A stretch of DNA of 64,000 bases from an uncultured Polaribacter sp. (GCA_943788045.1 CALSOT010000002.1:614310-678309); one strand, 5' to 3'; positions 26,839-37,772 are shown, counted from the first letter of the stretch. The notes: generated by a model not told the origin, from the letters alone. Made by a program: numbers and translations.

Positions 26839-28974
26839 TTAGGTCTTTGTTTTCTTATTTAAAGCCAATTGAATTCGTTTTCTAACAATATCAACTTCTA
26901 GCACTTTTACAATAATTTGTTGTTGTAAATTTACAAGTGCATTTACATCTTTTACATAGGTATCTGATAAATTAGAAACATGAATCAATCCACTTTCTTT
27001 TATTCCGATATCAACAAAACAACCAAAATTGGTAATGTTATTTACAATTCCGGGTAAAAGTTGACCAACTCTTAAATCGGAAATTGTTTTTATGTTTTTA
27101 TCAAAAGAAAATACTTTTGCTTTTTCTCTTGGATCTAAACCTGGTTTTTCTAATTCTTTAACAATGTCCTCTAACGTAGGCAAACCAATAGTTTCTGTTA
27201 TATATTTTTTTAGATTTATTTTCTGAATTAGTGCAGAATTTCCAATAAATTCAGCAACTTTTTTATTGTTGTCTTTTGCAATTTTATCAACCAAAGGATA
27301 GCTTTCGGGGTGAACTCCAGAATCATCTAATGGGTTTTTACCATTTTTAATTCGTAAAAAACCTGCTGCTTGTTCGTAGGCTTTTCCGCCTAAACGAGGA
27401 ACTTTTTTTATTTCATTTCTTGAAGTAAAAGAACCGTTTTCGTTTCTGTAACTCACGATATTTTCTGCTAATTTTGGTCCAATTCCAGAAACATAACTCA
27501 ACAACGATTTACTAGCTGTATTTATATTTACACCAATAGTATTTACACAACTTTCTACAGTAGTGTCTAAAGATTTTTTGAGTTTTGTTTGATCAACATC
27601 ATGTTGATATTGCCCAACACCAATCGATTTTGCATCAATTTTCACCAATTCAGCTAAAGGATCTTGCAATCTTCTTCCAATAGAAACTGAACCACGAACG
27701 GTAACATCGTAATTGGGGAATTCATCTCTCGCAATTTTAGAAGCCGAATAAATAGAAGCACCAGCTTCACTTACCACAAAAACATCAATCTTATTTTTAA
27801 ATTGAATTTTTTGCACCAATTGTTCGGTTTCTCTTGATGCAGTTCCGTTTCCAATTGCAATGGCTTCAATTTTATAAGATTCTGCTAATGAACTAATTTT
27901 TTTAACGGCTTCTCTAGCTTGATTCTGTGGTGCATGCGGAAAAATAGTTTCATTATGCTCTAATTCTCCTTGTTTGTTTAAGCACACAACTTTACAACCA
28001 GATCTAAATCCAGGGTCGATTGCCAAAATTCTTTTTTCACCCAAAGGTGCGCCTAATAGCAATTGCTTTAGGTTTTTTGAAAAAACCTTGATAGCTGCCT
28101 CATCTGCTTTTACTTTTGCAATAGATAACGCCTCACTCGATAAAGAGGGGAATAACAAACGTTTAAAAGTATCTTGAATTGTTAATTTTATTTGGAGTAC
28201 ACATTCGTTTTGTGAGCGAATAATTCTTTCTTCCATTTTTTGAATTACTCTTTCCTTATCAATATCAATTTTAACACGAACAAAACCTTCCTTTTCAGCT
28301 CTTAAAATGGCTAATAATCTATGCGATTGAATTTTATTTAAAGATTCTTCCCAATCAAAATAATCTTTAAATTTTTGTGCTTTTTCATCATCTTTTTTTG
28401 TTTTTATAATTTTTGATGAAATTCTACCAAAACGTTCAAGTTGATAGCGAATCATATTTCTAATATCGGTCCTCTCATTAATCCATTCTGCAATAATAAA
28501 TCGAGCACCCTCTAAAGCTTTTTCGGTGGTTTCAACTTCGTTGGATGTATATTTAGATGACGTATGTATTAAGTTATTTACTCGCTGACTCATAATCATT
28601 CTTGCCAACGGTTCTAAACCATGTAAACGTGCAGTTTCTGCTTTAGTTTTGCGCTTCTTTTTAAAAGGTAAATACAAATCCTCCAAAGACGTTAAATTCC
28701 TACAATTCTTTACTTTTTGAGATAATTCATCCGTTAAAATATTTTGCTCTTCTAATGCTTTTAAAATAGTCTTTTTTCGTTTTTCTAAAGTTTCAAAAAG
28801 CTCTTTAAGATTAACAATTTCTCCAATTTGAACTTCATCTAAATTACCTGTCATCTCTTTTCTATATCTCGAGATAAAAGGAACTGTTGCGTCTTCATTT
28901 AATAATGAAATTGTATTTGCTACAGATTTTTCTAAAAATTGTGTTTGTTGAGTTATGTATTGAATTAATTGCAT
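26839..28974 (-). CDS. tex: Tex-family RNA-binding transcription accessory protein
   Basis: The 711-residue protein has the Tex layout: an N-terminal helical region (FISRYRKEMTGNLDE), a YqgF/RNase H-like domain (LAIDPGFRSGCK), helix-hairpin-helix segments (SYVSGIGPKLAENIV) and a C-terminal S1 RNA-binding domain (GQLLPGIVNNITNFGCFVDI). Tex proteins influence transcription and bind RNA, and are related to eukaryotic Spt6. Length and start are usual. Confidence 0.94.
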   Translation of the reverse strand: MQLIQYITQQTQFLEKSVANTISLLNEDATVPFISRYRKEMTGNLDEVQIGEIVNLKELFETLEKRKKTILKALEEQNILTDELSQKVKNCRNLTSLEDLYLPFKKKRKTKAETARLHGLEPLARMIMSQRVNNLIHTSSKYTSNEVETTEKALEGARFIIAEWINERTDIRNMIRYQLERFGRISSKIIKTKKDDEKAQKFKDYFDWEESLNKIQSHRLLAILRAEKEGFVRVKIDIDKERVIQKMEERIIRSQNECVLQIKLTIQDTFKRLLFPSLSSEALSIAKVKADEAAIKVFSKNLKQLLLGAPLGEKRILAIDPGFRSGCKVVCLNKQGELEHNETIFPHAPQNQAREAVKKISSLAESYKIEAIAIGNGTASRETEQLVQKIQFKNKIDVFVVSEAGASIYSASKIARDEFPNYDVTVRGSVSIGRRLQDPLAELVKIDAKSIGVGQYQHDVDQTKLKKSLDTTVESCVNTIGVNINTASKSLLSYVSGIGPKLAENIVSYRNENGSFTSRNEIKKVPRLGGKAYEQAAGFLRIKNGKNPLDDSGVHPESYPLVDKIAKDNNKKVAEFIGNSALIQKINLKKYITETIGLPTLEDIVKELEKPGLDPREKAKVFSFDKNIKTISDLRVGQLLPGIVNNITNFGCFVDIGIKESGLIHVSNLSDTYVKDVNALVNLQQQIIVKVLEVDIVRKRIQLALNKKTKT

Positions 28975-28995
28975 TTTTTTATTTGAATTTTATCA

Positions 28996-29031
28996 GAAAA
29001 AAGAAACCTCATAAAAATGAATTTATGAGGT
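28996..29031 (-). terminator. Terminator between the GNAT gene and tex
   Basis: Perfect 10-bp stem ACCTCATAAA / TTTATGAGGT (29006-29031), followed on the minus strand by TTTCTTTTTT. It lies just past the GNAT stop and ahead of tex. Confidence 0.7.
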
Positions 29032-29055
29032 GGTAAATATACTTTATATATTAAT

Positions 29056-29571
29056 TTATTTAGAAATTACTTTCTCAAAAGCCAATCTCTTGGCGTTGTA
29101 ACTTGTGTAAATTACGCCACAATATTTGTACCCTAATTTTTTCATTAAAGATTGCATTCCCAGATTGTCTTCATGTGTATCAATCTTTAAGCTTTCTATC
29201 TTCTTCTCTAACAATAGTGAGTGAAATTCATGAAACATAAAAGTTGCTAAACCAAATTTTCTGAACTCTTTTTTGATTGCCATTCTATGGATAACACCAT
29301 AATTAAGAGATTCATCAATAATCCAATTTCCATCAATAATTTTATAAGTTGGTTCTGAATTTGTGGTAAACATGGAAGTTGCTATAATTTGATCTTCATC
29401 ATTTACAACAACATAACTCTCATTTTTTAAAATATCATTTTTAACTTGCTTCGAATTAGGATAGCCATTTTGCCATTGATCTATATTTTGAGAGGCTAAA
29501 TATGCTTTAGCATCATCTATAATAGCCATAATATTAGGAATATCTTCAATTTTAGAAAGTCGGATTGTCAT
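29056..29571 (-). CDS. GNAT-family N-acetyltransferase
   Basis: The 171-residue protein has the GNAT fold: HRMAIKKEFRKFGLATFMF contains the acetyl-CoA pyrophosphate-binding loop pattern (here R-x-F-G-L-A), and DTHEDNLGMQSLMKKLGYKYCGVIY is the family C-terminal end. Its substrate is unknown. It lies 10 bases downstream of the broken FAA-hydrolase gene and may share its transcript. Confidence 0.82.
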   Translation of the reverse strand: MTIRLSKIEDIPNIMAIIDDAKAYLASQNIDQWQNGYPNSKQVKNDILKNESYVVVNDEDQIIATSMFTTNSEPTYKIIDGNWIIDESLNYGVIHRMAIKKEFRKFGLATFMFHEFHSLLLEKKIESLKIDTHEDNLGMQSLMKKLGYKYCGVIYTSYNAKRLAFEKVISK

Positions 29572-29581
29572 GAAAAAAAAA

Positions 29582-30191
29582 TTATATCATTTTAAAATCT
29601 AATAGTAATTCACCATTAATAGAGCATTGTAGTTGATCTCCTTTAAAAATTTCTCCTTTACCCAAGGCTGGTGTTCCAGTAAAAATTAAATCCCCAGGTT
29701 GCAACGTCATATACTCATAAATAAATACAATAATATCAGCAAAATCATGAATCATGAAAGCTGTATTACTTTTTTGTTTTTCTTTTCCATTAATTTTTAA
29801 ATTAAAATTAATGTCTGCTAAATCTTGATAATCTGTAATCGATTTAAAGCCGAAAATAGGAGCTGCACCATCAAAATATTTTGCCAATTCCCATGGCTGT
29901 TTTGTTTCTCTTACGTTTTTTAAAATATCTGTAGCAGTATAATCGATGCCAATTGCAATTTCAGAAATAAAAGAATTTGCATCTTCTTTAGAAATATTTT
30001 TTCCTTCTTTCCTATTTTAATTACTAATTCTACTTCATAAACTAATTCGTTTGTAATACTGCTTGGGTATTCTACATCACAATTAACAGCTAAACTAGAT
30101 TCAGGTTTAGAAAAAATAATTTTTTTACTTTTTTTTCTTTAATGTATTTTAAATCAGTCACGTAATTATTTCCAATACCTAATATTTTCAT
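29582..30191 (-). pseudogene. Fumarylacetoacetate hydrolase family gene with two frameshifts
   Basis: From an ATG at 30191, the product starts MKILGIGNNYVTDLKYIKEKK. It then shifts frame within an A-rich stretch (near 30130) to SKPESSLAVNCDVEYPSS and YEVELVIKIG, and shifts again within another A-run (near 30004) to KNISKEDANSFISEIAIGIDY. The frame after that reads through to TAA, with TAFMIHDFADIIVFIYEYMTLQPGDLIFTGTPALGKG. This is the full FAA hydrolase pattern (about 200 residues), including metal-ligand glutamates in YEVELVIKIG. Homologues act on acylpyruvate-type substrates. Both shifts lie in homopolymers, so a sequencing error is possible. Confidence 0.8.
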
Positions 30192-30224
30192 TTTTTAAGA
30201 TGTTTTAACTCTACAGGTAAAATT

Positions 30225-30263
30225 AAAAAAAAACCACCAAAAATAAATTGTTTTTAGTGGTTT
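30225..30263 (-). terminator. Terminator of lysA
   Basis: Stem AAACCACTAAAAA / TTTTTGGTGGTTT (minus strand) with CAATTTA loop, followed by a T-run; 24 bases downstream of the lysA stop. Confidence 0.8.
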
Positions 30264-30286
30264 AAATATTATGTACATTTCTTTTT

Positions 30287-31594
30287 TTAAGCTTCTGTAA
30301 ATTCTTTTTCTGAAACCTCTTTTAATACTTTTTTTTGAGGTAAATCGACAACTACTTGATTATGTAAAATATCCTCAATTGTTTGTCTCTTTCTAATTAG
30401 ATAGTCAGTTCCCTTATGCACCATAACTTCTGCAGGTATATATCGAGAGTTATAATTAGAAGCCATAGAAAAACAATAGGCACCGGCATTATGGAAACAT
30501 AAAATATCTTCTTCAGAAATTTCTGCAATTCTACGATTAGACGCAAAGGTATCTGTTTCGCAAATGTAACCAACAACTGAATAATAGCGGTCTCTTCCTG
30601 TTGGATTAGATATGTTTGTAATATGATGATAAGAGTCATACATCATCGGCCTTACCAAATGGTTAAAACCAGAATCGACATGAGCAAAAACAGTCGACGT
30701 TGTTTGTTTAACAACATTTACTTTTGCAAGAAAAGAACCTGCTTCAGAAACTAAAAATTTACCGGGTTCAAACATTAATGTAATATCCTTGCCGTACTCT
30801 GCGCAAAACTCGTTAAATCTCTCCGATAACTGCAAGCCTAACTGTTCAATATCTGTTGAGATATCTCCTTCTTTATAGGGTACTTTAAATCCACTTCCAA
30901 AATCGATAAAATCGATGTTTTTAAATTGTCTAGCAACATCAAATAGAATATCCGATGCGCGTAAAAAAGTATCAATATCTAAAATATCAGATCCTGTGTG
31001 CATGTGGATACCATTAATATTCATACCCGTATTTTCTACAACGCGCTTAATATGTGGTACTTGGTGAATTGAAATCCCGAATTTAGAGTCTATATGTCCA
31101 ACAGAAATTTTAGAGTTACCACCTGCCATTATGTGTGGATTTATTCTAACACAAACAGGTATATTTGGATGTTTTTGCCCAAACTGTTCTAATATTGAAA
31201 GGTTGTCAATATTAATTTGAACTCCCAATTTAGCTACTTCTTCAATTTCCGTTAGAGAAACTCCATTTGGTGTATAGATAATATCATGTGGAGCAATACC
31301 CGTTGTTAAGCACAATTGTACTTCTTGATATGAAACGGTGTCTAATCCAGAACCTAAACTTTTAAAAAATTTTAAAATATTGATATTAGAAAGAGCCTTA
31401 ACAGCATAATTTAGCTTTAAACTCTTAACGCCACTGAAAGCATCTGTTAATCTCTTGTATTGTGATTCTATTTTATCCGTATCATAGACATATAAAGGAC
31501 TTCCGTATTTCTCTGATAACGCTGTAAGTTGTGATTTTTCCAATTTCTTTTGTTTTAACTGAAGCCAAAAGTAATAAATTTGCTGGGTAAACAA
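30287..31594 (-). CDS. lysA: Diaminopimelate decarboxylase
   Basis: LysA converts meso-diaminopimelate to lysine with PLP. The PLP lysine is in LNYAVKALSN, and HMHTGSDI, DFGSGFKVPY and EPGKFLVSEAG are family motifs of alanine racemase-fold decarboxylases. The frame opens 18 residues before the usual start; a TTG within LKQKKLEKSQ could be the real start, making about 418 residues. Transcribed divergently from parE. Confidence 0.9.
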   Translation of the reverse strand: MFTQQIYYFWLQLKQKKLEKSQLTALSEKYGSPLYVYDTDKIESQYKRLTDAFSGVKSLKLNYAVKALSNINILKFFKSLGSGLDTVSYQEVQLCLTTGIAPHDIIYTPNGVSLTEIEEVAKLGVQINIDNLSILEQFGQKHPNIPVCVRINPHIMAGGNSKISVGHIDSKFGISIHQVPHIKRVVENTGMNINGIHMHTGSDILDIDTFLRASDILFDVARQFKNIDFIDFGSGFKVPYKEGDISTDIEQLGLQLSERFNEFCAEYGKDITLMFEPGKFLVSEAGSFLAKVNVVKQTTSTVFAHVDSGFNHLVRPMMYDSYHHITNISNPTGRDRYYSVVGYICETDTFASNRRIAEISEEDILCFHNAGAYCFSMASNYNSRYIPAEVMVHKGTDYLIRKRQTIEDILHNQVVVDLPQKKVLKEVSEKEFTEA

Positions 31595-31763
31595 TTAAAT
31601 GTTTAAAAATATAACATATTGTTTTTTTTTGTGATTTTTCTGTGTAAACATTATTAAAAAATCGTTGAAATAATGTTGATAACTAATTATGACTATTATT
31701 TTGTTTTTGCTTGTTTAATATTATTTTAGCAAGGCTTCAAACGTAATAATACTATCAGATTTC

Positions 31764-33623
31764 ATGAGTCAAGAAACAAAATATACAGAAGATAATATAA
31801 GGTCTTTAGATTGGAAAGAGCATATTAGAATGCGTCCAGGAATGTACATTGGGAAATTGGGCGATGGGTCTTCTGCAGATGATGGAATTTACATTTTACT
31901 AAAAGAAGTTTTAGATAATTCCATTGATGAATATGTTATGGGAGCAGGTAAAACTATCGAAATTTCTATTCAAGGAAGTAAAGTTATTGTTAGAGATTAT
32001 GGTAGAGGAATACCCTTGGGAAAAGTAGTTGACGTGGTTTCTAAAATGAATACCGGTGGTAAATACGATTCTAAAGCTTTCAAAAAATCTGTAGGTTTAA
32101 ATGGAGTTGGTACAAAGGCAGTAAATGCACTGTCATCATTTTTTAGAGTAGAGTCTTCAAGAGATGGAAAATCAGCTTCTGCAGAATTTAGCCAAGGAAA
32201 TTTAGAAAATCAAGATTTCTTAGAAGAATCATCTAGAAGAAAAGGTACTAAGGTTTCTTTTATTCCCGATGAAACCATTTTTAAGAATTATAAGTACAGA
32301 AACGAGTATGTAGCAAAAATGCTAAAATATTATGTGTATTTAAATCCTGGATTGACTATAATTTTTAATGGAGAAAAATTCTTTTCAGAAAATGGATTGA
32401 AAGATTTATTGGAAGATAACAACAATAAAGATGATATGTTGTATCCAATAATTCATTTAAAAGGAGATGATATTGAAGTTGCTATGACTCATAGTAAAAC
32501 ACAATATTCAGAAGAATATCATTCTTTTGTAAACGGCCAACATACTACCCAAGGAGGAACGCATCAAGCAGCGTTTAGAGAATCTATTGTAAAAACGATT
32601 CGTGAATTTTATGGTAAAAGTTTTGAAGCTTCCGATATTAGAAAATCTATTATTTCTGCAATTGCAATTAAAGTAATGGAACCTGTTTTTGAGAGTCAGA
32701 CAAAAACAAAGTTAGGTTCAACAGAAATGGGAGGAGATTTACCAACTGTAAGAACATATATTAATGATTTTGTAAAAACAAAACTTGATAATTATCTGCA
32801 CAGAAATACTGATGTTGCAGATAGTCTTCATAGAAAAATTGTTCAGGCAGAGAAAGAAAGGAAAGAACTTTCTGGGATTCGAAAATTAGCTAAAGATAGA
32901 GCAAAGAAATCGAGTTTACATAATAAGAAATTAAGAGATTGTAGAGTGCATTTAGGAGATGTTAAAAAGAATAATTATTTAGAATCTACTTTATTTATAA
33001 CAGAGGGAGATTCAGCTTCTGGTTCCATAACCAAATCTAGAAATGTAAATACACAAGCCGTTTTTAGTTTAAAAGGGAAGCCATTAAATTCATACGGTTT
33101 AAGTAAGAAAATTGTTTATGAAAATGAGGAATTCAATCTGTTACAAGCAGCTTTAAATATAGAAGATGGTTTACAAGATTTACGTTATAACAATATTGTA
33201 ATTGCTACTGATGCCGATGTCGATGGAATGCACATAAGATTGTTGTTAATTACGTTCTTCTTACAATTTTTTCCGGAGTTGATAAAAGAAGGCCATTTAT
33301 ATATTTTAGAAACACCGTTGTTTAGAGTTCGAAATAAAAAACAAACTTTCTATTGTTATTCAGATGAAGAAAAAAGAATAGCTATAGAAAAGTTAAGAGG
33401 GAAACCAGAAATAACTCGTTTTAAAGGTTTAGGTGAGATTTCGCCAAATGAATTTGTGCATTTTATTGGTGATGATATTCGTTTAGACCCTGTAATGCTA
33501 GACAAAGAAATGTCGATAGAGCAAATGTTAGAGTTTTACATGGGTAAAAATACTCCAAATAGACAGAAATTTATTATTGAAAACTTAAAGGTTGAGTTGG
33601 ATTATGTCGAAGATGAAGCATAA
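31764..33623 (+). CDS. parE: DNA topoisomerase IV subunit B
   Basis: The 619-residue ATPase subunit begins [24 protein letters not shown] and has the GHKL ATP-binding motifs ([37 protein letters not shown]), the Toprim motifs ([24 protein letters not shown]) and the C-terminal GEISPNEF segment. It works with ParC, coded 104 bases downstream, to separate sister chromosomes. Adjacency with parC and the sequence type support topoisomerase IV over gyrase. Confidence 0.94.
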   Translation: MSQETKYTEDNIRSLDWKEHIRMRPGMYIGKLGDGSSADDGIYILLKEVLDNSIDEYVMGAGKTIEISIQGSKVIVRDYGRGIPLGKVVDVVSKMNTGGKYDSKAFKKSVGLNGVGTKAVNALSSFFRVESSRDGKSASAEFSQGNLENQDFLEESSRRKGTKVSFIPDETIFKNYKYRNEYVAKMLKYYVYLNPGLTIIFNGEKFFSENGLKDLLEDNNNKDDMLYPIIHLKGDDIEVAMTHSKTQYSEEYHSFVNGQHTTQGGTHQAAFRESIVKTIREFYGKSFEASDIRKSIISAIAIKVMEPVFESQTKTKLGSTEMGGDLPTVRTYINDFVKTKLDNYLHRNTDVADSLHRKIVQAEKERKELSGIRKLAKDRAKKSSLHNKKLRDCRVHLGDVKKNNYLESTLFITEGDSASGSITKSRNVNTQAVFSLKGKPLNSYGLSKKIVYENEEFNLLQAALNIEDGLQDLRYNNIVIATDADVDGMHIRLLLITFFLQFFPELIKEGHLYILETPLFRVRNKKQTFYCYSDEEKRIAIEKLRGKPEITRFKGLGEISPNEFVHFIGDDIRLDPVMLDKEMSIEQMLEFYMGKNTPNRQKFIIENLKVELDYVEDEA

Positions 33624-33727
33624 TACAAAATTATTTAAGAATATTTTTACTACCATATTTACTTTGGTATTAATATTCTGATTAATTCATTAAAGAAATA
33701 CAATTAAACGATTTAACGTTTAAAAAA

Positions 33728-36481
33728 ATGAGTGAAGAAATTAACGAAAACGAACACGAAGCAGAATTAAATAACATAGAAGAACAATCTGATGAGTTGC
33801 ATCATCAGAGGGATTCTGTAGAAACCATTACGAAAGTTACAGGAATGTATAAGGAGTGGTTTTTAGATTATGCTTCTTATGTAATTTTAGAAAGAGCAGT
33901 ACCTTCGCTTGAAGACGGATTAAAACCCGTTCAGCGAAGAATAATGCATTCAATGAAAGATTTAGACGATGGGCGTTACAATAAGGTAGCAAATATTGTA
34001 GGTCATACAATGCAATATCATCCTCATGGAGATGCTTCTATCGCCGATGCTATGGTGCAAATTGGTCAGAAAGAATTACTGATTGATATGCAAGGAAATT
34101 GGGGTAATATCTTAACAGGAGATCGTGCAGCGGCTTCCCGTTATATAGAGGCACGTTTATCAAAATTTGCCTTAGATGTTGTTTTTAATCCAAAAACTAC
34201 GGATTGGAAAATGTCTTATGATGGACGAAGAAAAGAACCAATTGATTTACCTGTAAAATTTCCTTTATTACTAGCGCAAGGAGTAGAAGGAATTGCAGTT
34301 GGTTTATCAACAAAAGTATTGCCTCATAATTTTATTGAACTTATTGACGCTTCTATTAAATATTTAAAAGGAAGAAGTTTTAAAATATTACCTGATTTTT
34401 TAACTGGTGGAATTGCAGATATTACCAATTACAACGATGGAGTTCGAGGAGGAAAAGTACGTGTTCGTGCTAAAATTGCCCAACTAGATAAAAAAACATT
34501 GGTTATTAGTGAAATTCCTTTTTCTACAACGACAACAACATTAATAGATAGTATTTTAAAAGCGAATGATAAAGGCAAGATTAAGATAAAAAAAATTGAA
34601 GATAATACTGCTGCAGAAGTAGAAATATTAGTGCATTTACCTCCAAATGTTTCTCCAGATAAATCTATAGACGCTTTGTATGCATTTACAAATTGTGAAA
34701 TATCTATTTCTCCTCTTTCTTGTACGATTGAAGACAATAAGCCTGTTTTTATAGGTGTTTCCGAAATGCTAAAACATTCAACAGATTTAACAGTTGATTT
34801 GTTAAAGAAAGAATTGGAAATTCAGTTAAACGAATTGGAAGAACAATGGCATTTTTCATCCTTAGAAAGAATTTTTATTGAAAATAGGATTTATCGAGAT
34901 ATCGAGGAAGAAGAAACTTGGGAGGGTGTAATTGAAGCTATTGACAAAGGTTTAAAGCCACATATAAAACATTTAAAAAGAGCAATTACTGTTGATGATA
35001 TTACACGTTTAACAGAAATTAGAATTAAGAAAATATCTAAATTTGATATAGAGAAAGCGAAACAATTTATAGCAGATTTAGAAGATAAAATAGATGTTGT
35101 AAAAGATCACTTATCCCATTTAATAGCGTATGCCATTGATTATTTTAAACGTTTAAAAGCAACCTATGGAAAAGGAAAAGAACGTAAAACAGAGATTAGA
35201 GTTTTTGATGATATTGTAGCTTCAAAAGTTGCAATGAATAATTCAAAACTTTATGTAAATAGAGCAGAAGGTTTTATAGGTACCTCCTTAAAAAGAGACG
35301 AGTTCGTGACAGATTGTTCTGATATTGATGATATTATTATCTTTAGACGCGATGGTGTAATGACCGTAACAAAAATTGGTACTAAAACGTTTGTAGGTAA
35401 AGATATAATTCATGTTGCTGTCTTTAAAAAGAAGGATAAAAGAACGGTTTATAATTTTATGTATAAAGATGGTGTAAAAGGCCCATCTTACATGAAGAGG
35501 TTTAATGTTACTTCTGTAACTAGAGACAAAGAATACGATTTAACAAACGGAAATAAAGGTTCGAAAGTTTTATATTTTACAGCAAACTTGAATGGAGAAG
35601 CAGAAGTTGTAACTATAAACTTACGTTCTGTTGGTAGTGTTAAAAAATTGAAATGGGATATTGATTTTGCAGATTTAACAGTAAAAGGTAGAGCTGTAAG
35701 AGGAAATTTAATTAGCAAGCATACAATTAAATCTATAGATTTTAAATCTGAAGGAGTTTCTACGTTAAAACCTCGTAAAATTTGGTTCGATGATGCTGTA
35801 CAACGCTTAAATGTTGACGGAAGAGGCGAGTTGTTAGGAGAGTTTAGGGCAGAAGATAAATTATTGATTATCACACAAACTGCAAAAGCCAAATCTGTAA
35901 AACCAGATTTAGCAATGCATTTTGAAGATGATATGATTGTGTTAGAAAAATGGAAACCTAATAAACCTATTTCTGCTATTTATTTTGATGGAGAAAAAGA
36001 GCGCTATTATGTAAAACGTTTTTTAATAGAAGTTACAGAGAAAGAGGAGGTTTTCATATCTGACCATCCAAAATCACAATTAGAGATTGTAGCAACAGAT
36101 TATAGACCTATTGCAGAAATTCAATTTTCAAAGAGAAATCAAGAAAATCAAGAGGTTAATTTTGAGGAATTTATTGCTGTTAAAGGAATTAAAGCACAAG
36201 GAAATCAATTAACTAAAGATAAAATAAAACAAGTTAATTTATTAGAATCTTTACCTTTTGAAGTTCCTTTGGAGGAAACTGCTGAACAAATTGAAGTTAT
36301 AGATGAAGAAGTTATAGTAGAAAAAATGCCGTTAGAAATTCCTTTGATAGATAATATTGAGCCTGTTTTAGAAGATCTTTCTGCTGAAGAAAAAGCTAAT
36401 ATTGCATTGCAAAAAGCGATAGCAAAAAAAAAGGCAGAAGAGAAGAAGAGGGATGATGAAAACCAAACGAAGTTATTCTGA
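33728..36481 (+). CDS. parC: DNA topoisomerase IV subunit A
   Basis: The 917-residue breakage-reunion subunit has its active-site tyrosine at Y139 in AAASRYIEARL and the drug-binding helix HPHGDASIADAM. There, A103 replaces the serine of E. coli GyrA S83, and D107 equals D87. A C-terminal beta-pinwheel region follows from about residue 500, and an acidic, low-complexity tail ends the protein. Together with ParE, it decatenates daughter chromosomes. Confidence 0.93.
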   Translation: MSEEINENEHEAELNNIEEQSDELHHQRDSVETITKVTGMYKEWFLDYASYVILERAVPSLEDGLKPVQRRIMHSMKDLDDGRYNKVANIVGHTMQYHPHGDASIADAMVQIGQKELLIDMQGNWGNILTGDRAAASRYIEARLSKFALDVVFNPKTTDWKMSYDGRRKEPIDLPVKFPLLLAQGVEGIAVGLSTKVLPHNFIELIDASIKYLKGRSFKILPDFLTGGIADITNYNDGVRGGKVRVRAKIAQLDKKTLVISEIPFSTTTTTLIDSILKANDKGKIKIKKIEDNTAAEVEILVHLPPNVSPDKSIDALYAFTNCEISISPLSCTIEDNKPVFIGVSEMLKHSTDLTVDLLKKELEIQLNELEEQWHFSSLERIFIENRIYRDIEEEETWEGVIEAIDKGLKPHIKHLKRAITVDDITRLTEIRIKKISKFDIEKAKQFIADLEDKIDVVKDHLSHLIAYAIDYFKRLKATYGKGKERKTEIRVFDDIVASKVAMNNSKLYVNRAEGFIGTSLKRDEFVTDCSDIDDIIIFRRDGVMTVTKIGTKTFVGKDIIHVAVFKKKDKRTVYNFMYKDGVKGPSYMKRFNVTSVTRDKEYDLTNGNKGSKVLYFTANLNGEAEVVTINLRSVGSVKKLKWDIDFADLTVKGRAVRGNLISKHTIKSIDFKSEGVSTLKPRKIWFDDAVQRLNVDGRGELLGEFRAEDKLLIITQTAKAKSVKPDLAMHFEDDMIVLEKWKPNKPISAIYFDGEKERYYVKRFLIEVTEKEEVFISDHPKSQLEIVATDYRPIAEIQFSKRNQENQEVNFEEFIAVKGIKAQGNQLTKDKIKQVNLLESLPFEVPLEETAEQIEVIDEEVIVEKMPLEIPLIDNIEPVLEDLSAEEKANIALQKAIAKKKAEEKKRDDENQTKLF

Positions 36482-36607
36482 TGTAATAATTAGAAGCACG
36501 AAATAAAGCATATTCAAAAAGAATTCTACTTAGGATGCTTTTTTAGGAAACAAATTGCTTTGTATTATAATTTAGTGAACCATATTTGGGTTATCTATTA
36601 TACAAGT

Positions 36608-37737
36608 CTATTTCATCTTTTCAAAGAAAGTGAACTTGTAATCAGTTAACAGGTCTGGATTTGTAATTTTAATGATATCTTTTAAAACTAAATCTGGTCT
36701 CGTGGATGCTAATTCGTAATAAATAACTCCTCCAGTTTTCCCTTTTTTATTAATGGGAGTATAAATTTTGTTATTCTTAAAAGCATCAAATTGAGCATAG
36801 ATTTGATTGCTTTGCATTAATTGTTCTTTTGACGAAAAGTAACCTGGAGTAATCCAAAAATTAGCATTTTTAGCTTTATCAAAAACACTTTCAAAACTTA
36901 AAGATAAACTTCCTTTTCCTTTAGAATCTTTCCATAAGTAATTAAGGTTAGCATCTTTTAAAAATTGGGCAACAAAACTTTCACCTGCAGGTAAATTCCA
37001 GATATCTTTTGACATAATTGCGCCAGATAAAATACTTGGTCTTTTTGGTGCTTTTAAAGCAATTTTTTTAGCGTTTAAATAGTTTGCCTCAATTACATTA
37101 AAAATACTGTCAGCTTTTTTTTCTTTATCAAACAAAATTCCAAAAAACTTAATCCATTCTGCTCTTCCCAATGGAGTTTCTTCTAACCAATCTCCATTAT
37201 ATATTACATTAATTCCTGCTTTTTGAATTGTACTTAAAGACTTATCTGCTGAAGAAACACTATATCCAACAACCAATTCTGGTTGTAAGTCCAACAAAAT
37301 TTCAGTGTTTAAAGAACTTTCTTTTCCAATTTCTTTAATATTTCCTTTATCAATTAAAGCTCTTGTTTTTTGTGAAGATATATATTTAGAATATGGAAAA
37401 CCAATGATTGATTTTTCTTCATTTAATAACTCAACCATGGGAATATGTGTTGTTGAGGTAACTACTAATTTTTTTATTGGAATGTTGATATTTAGGTGTT
37501 TACCTTTTGAAGTAGCGTTTTTATGAATTTCATATTCAAAAACTTCATCAGAATTCTGATAAGCAGCTTTTATGATTAGTTTTTTTACTCCGTTATCATT
37601 AATAATGTCAAACCCTTTGGCGTATTTAATAGCACTTATCGGTTGAATGTTTTTATCAACATTTATAACTTTTTTTTTACAAGAAAAATTAAATAAAAAA
37701 AATAAAGTTGTAAGATAAAATAAAAATGTTTTTTCAT
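36608..37737 (-). CDS. btuF: Cobalamin/metallophore ABC-type binding lipoprotein with frameshift in the signal peptide
   Basis: A continuous frame from 37759 down to 36608 codes for a periplasmic-binding-domain protein (PF01497 type): NFSCKKKV with a lipobox cysteine at 37681, then LVVTSTTHIPMVELLNEE, LDLQPELVVGYS and VVYYELAST-like helices. The only ATG that would begin a signal peptide (37737) is one base out of frame: it reads ATG AAA AAA CAT, whereas one more A would give MKKTFLFYLTTLFFLFNFSC. The next in-frame ATG (37438) would lose the signal and about 80 residues. The divergent btuB under a cobalamin riboswitch makes B12 the likely ligand; heme or siderophore cannot be excluded. No ABC permease genes are in view. 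Confidence 0.75.
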
Positions 37738-37772
37738 CAACAATAATTTTATGGCAAGATTACAAAATTGTT

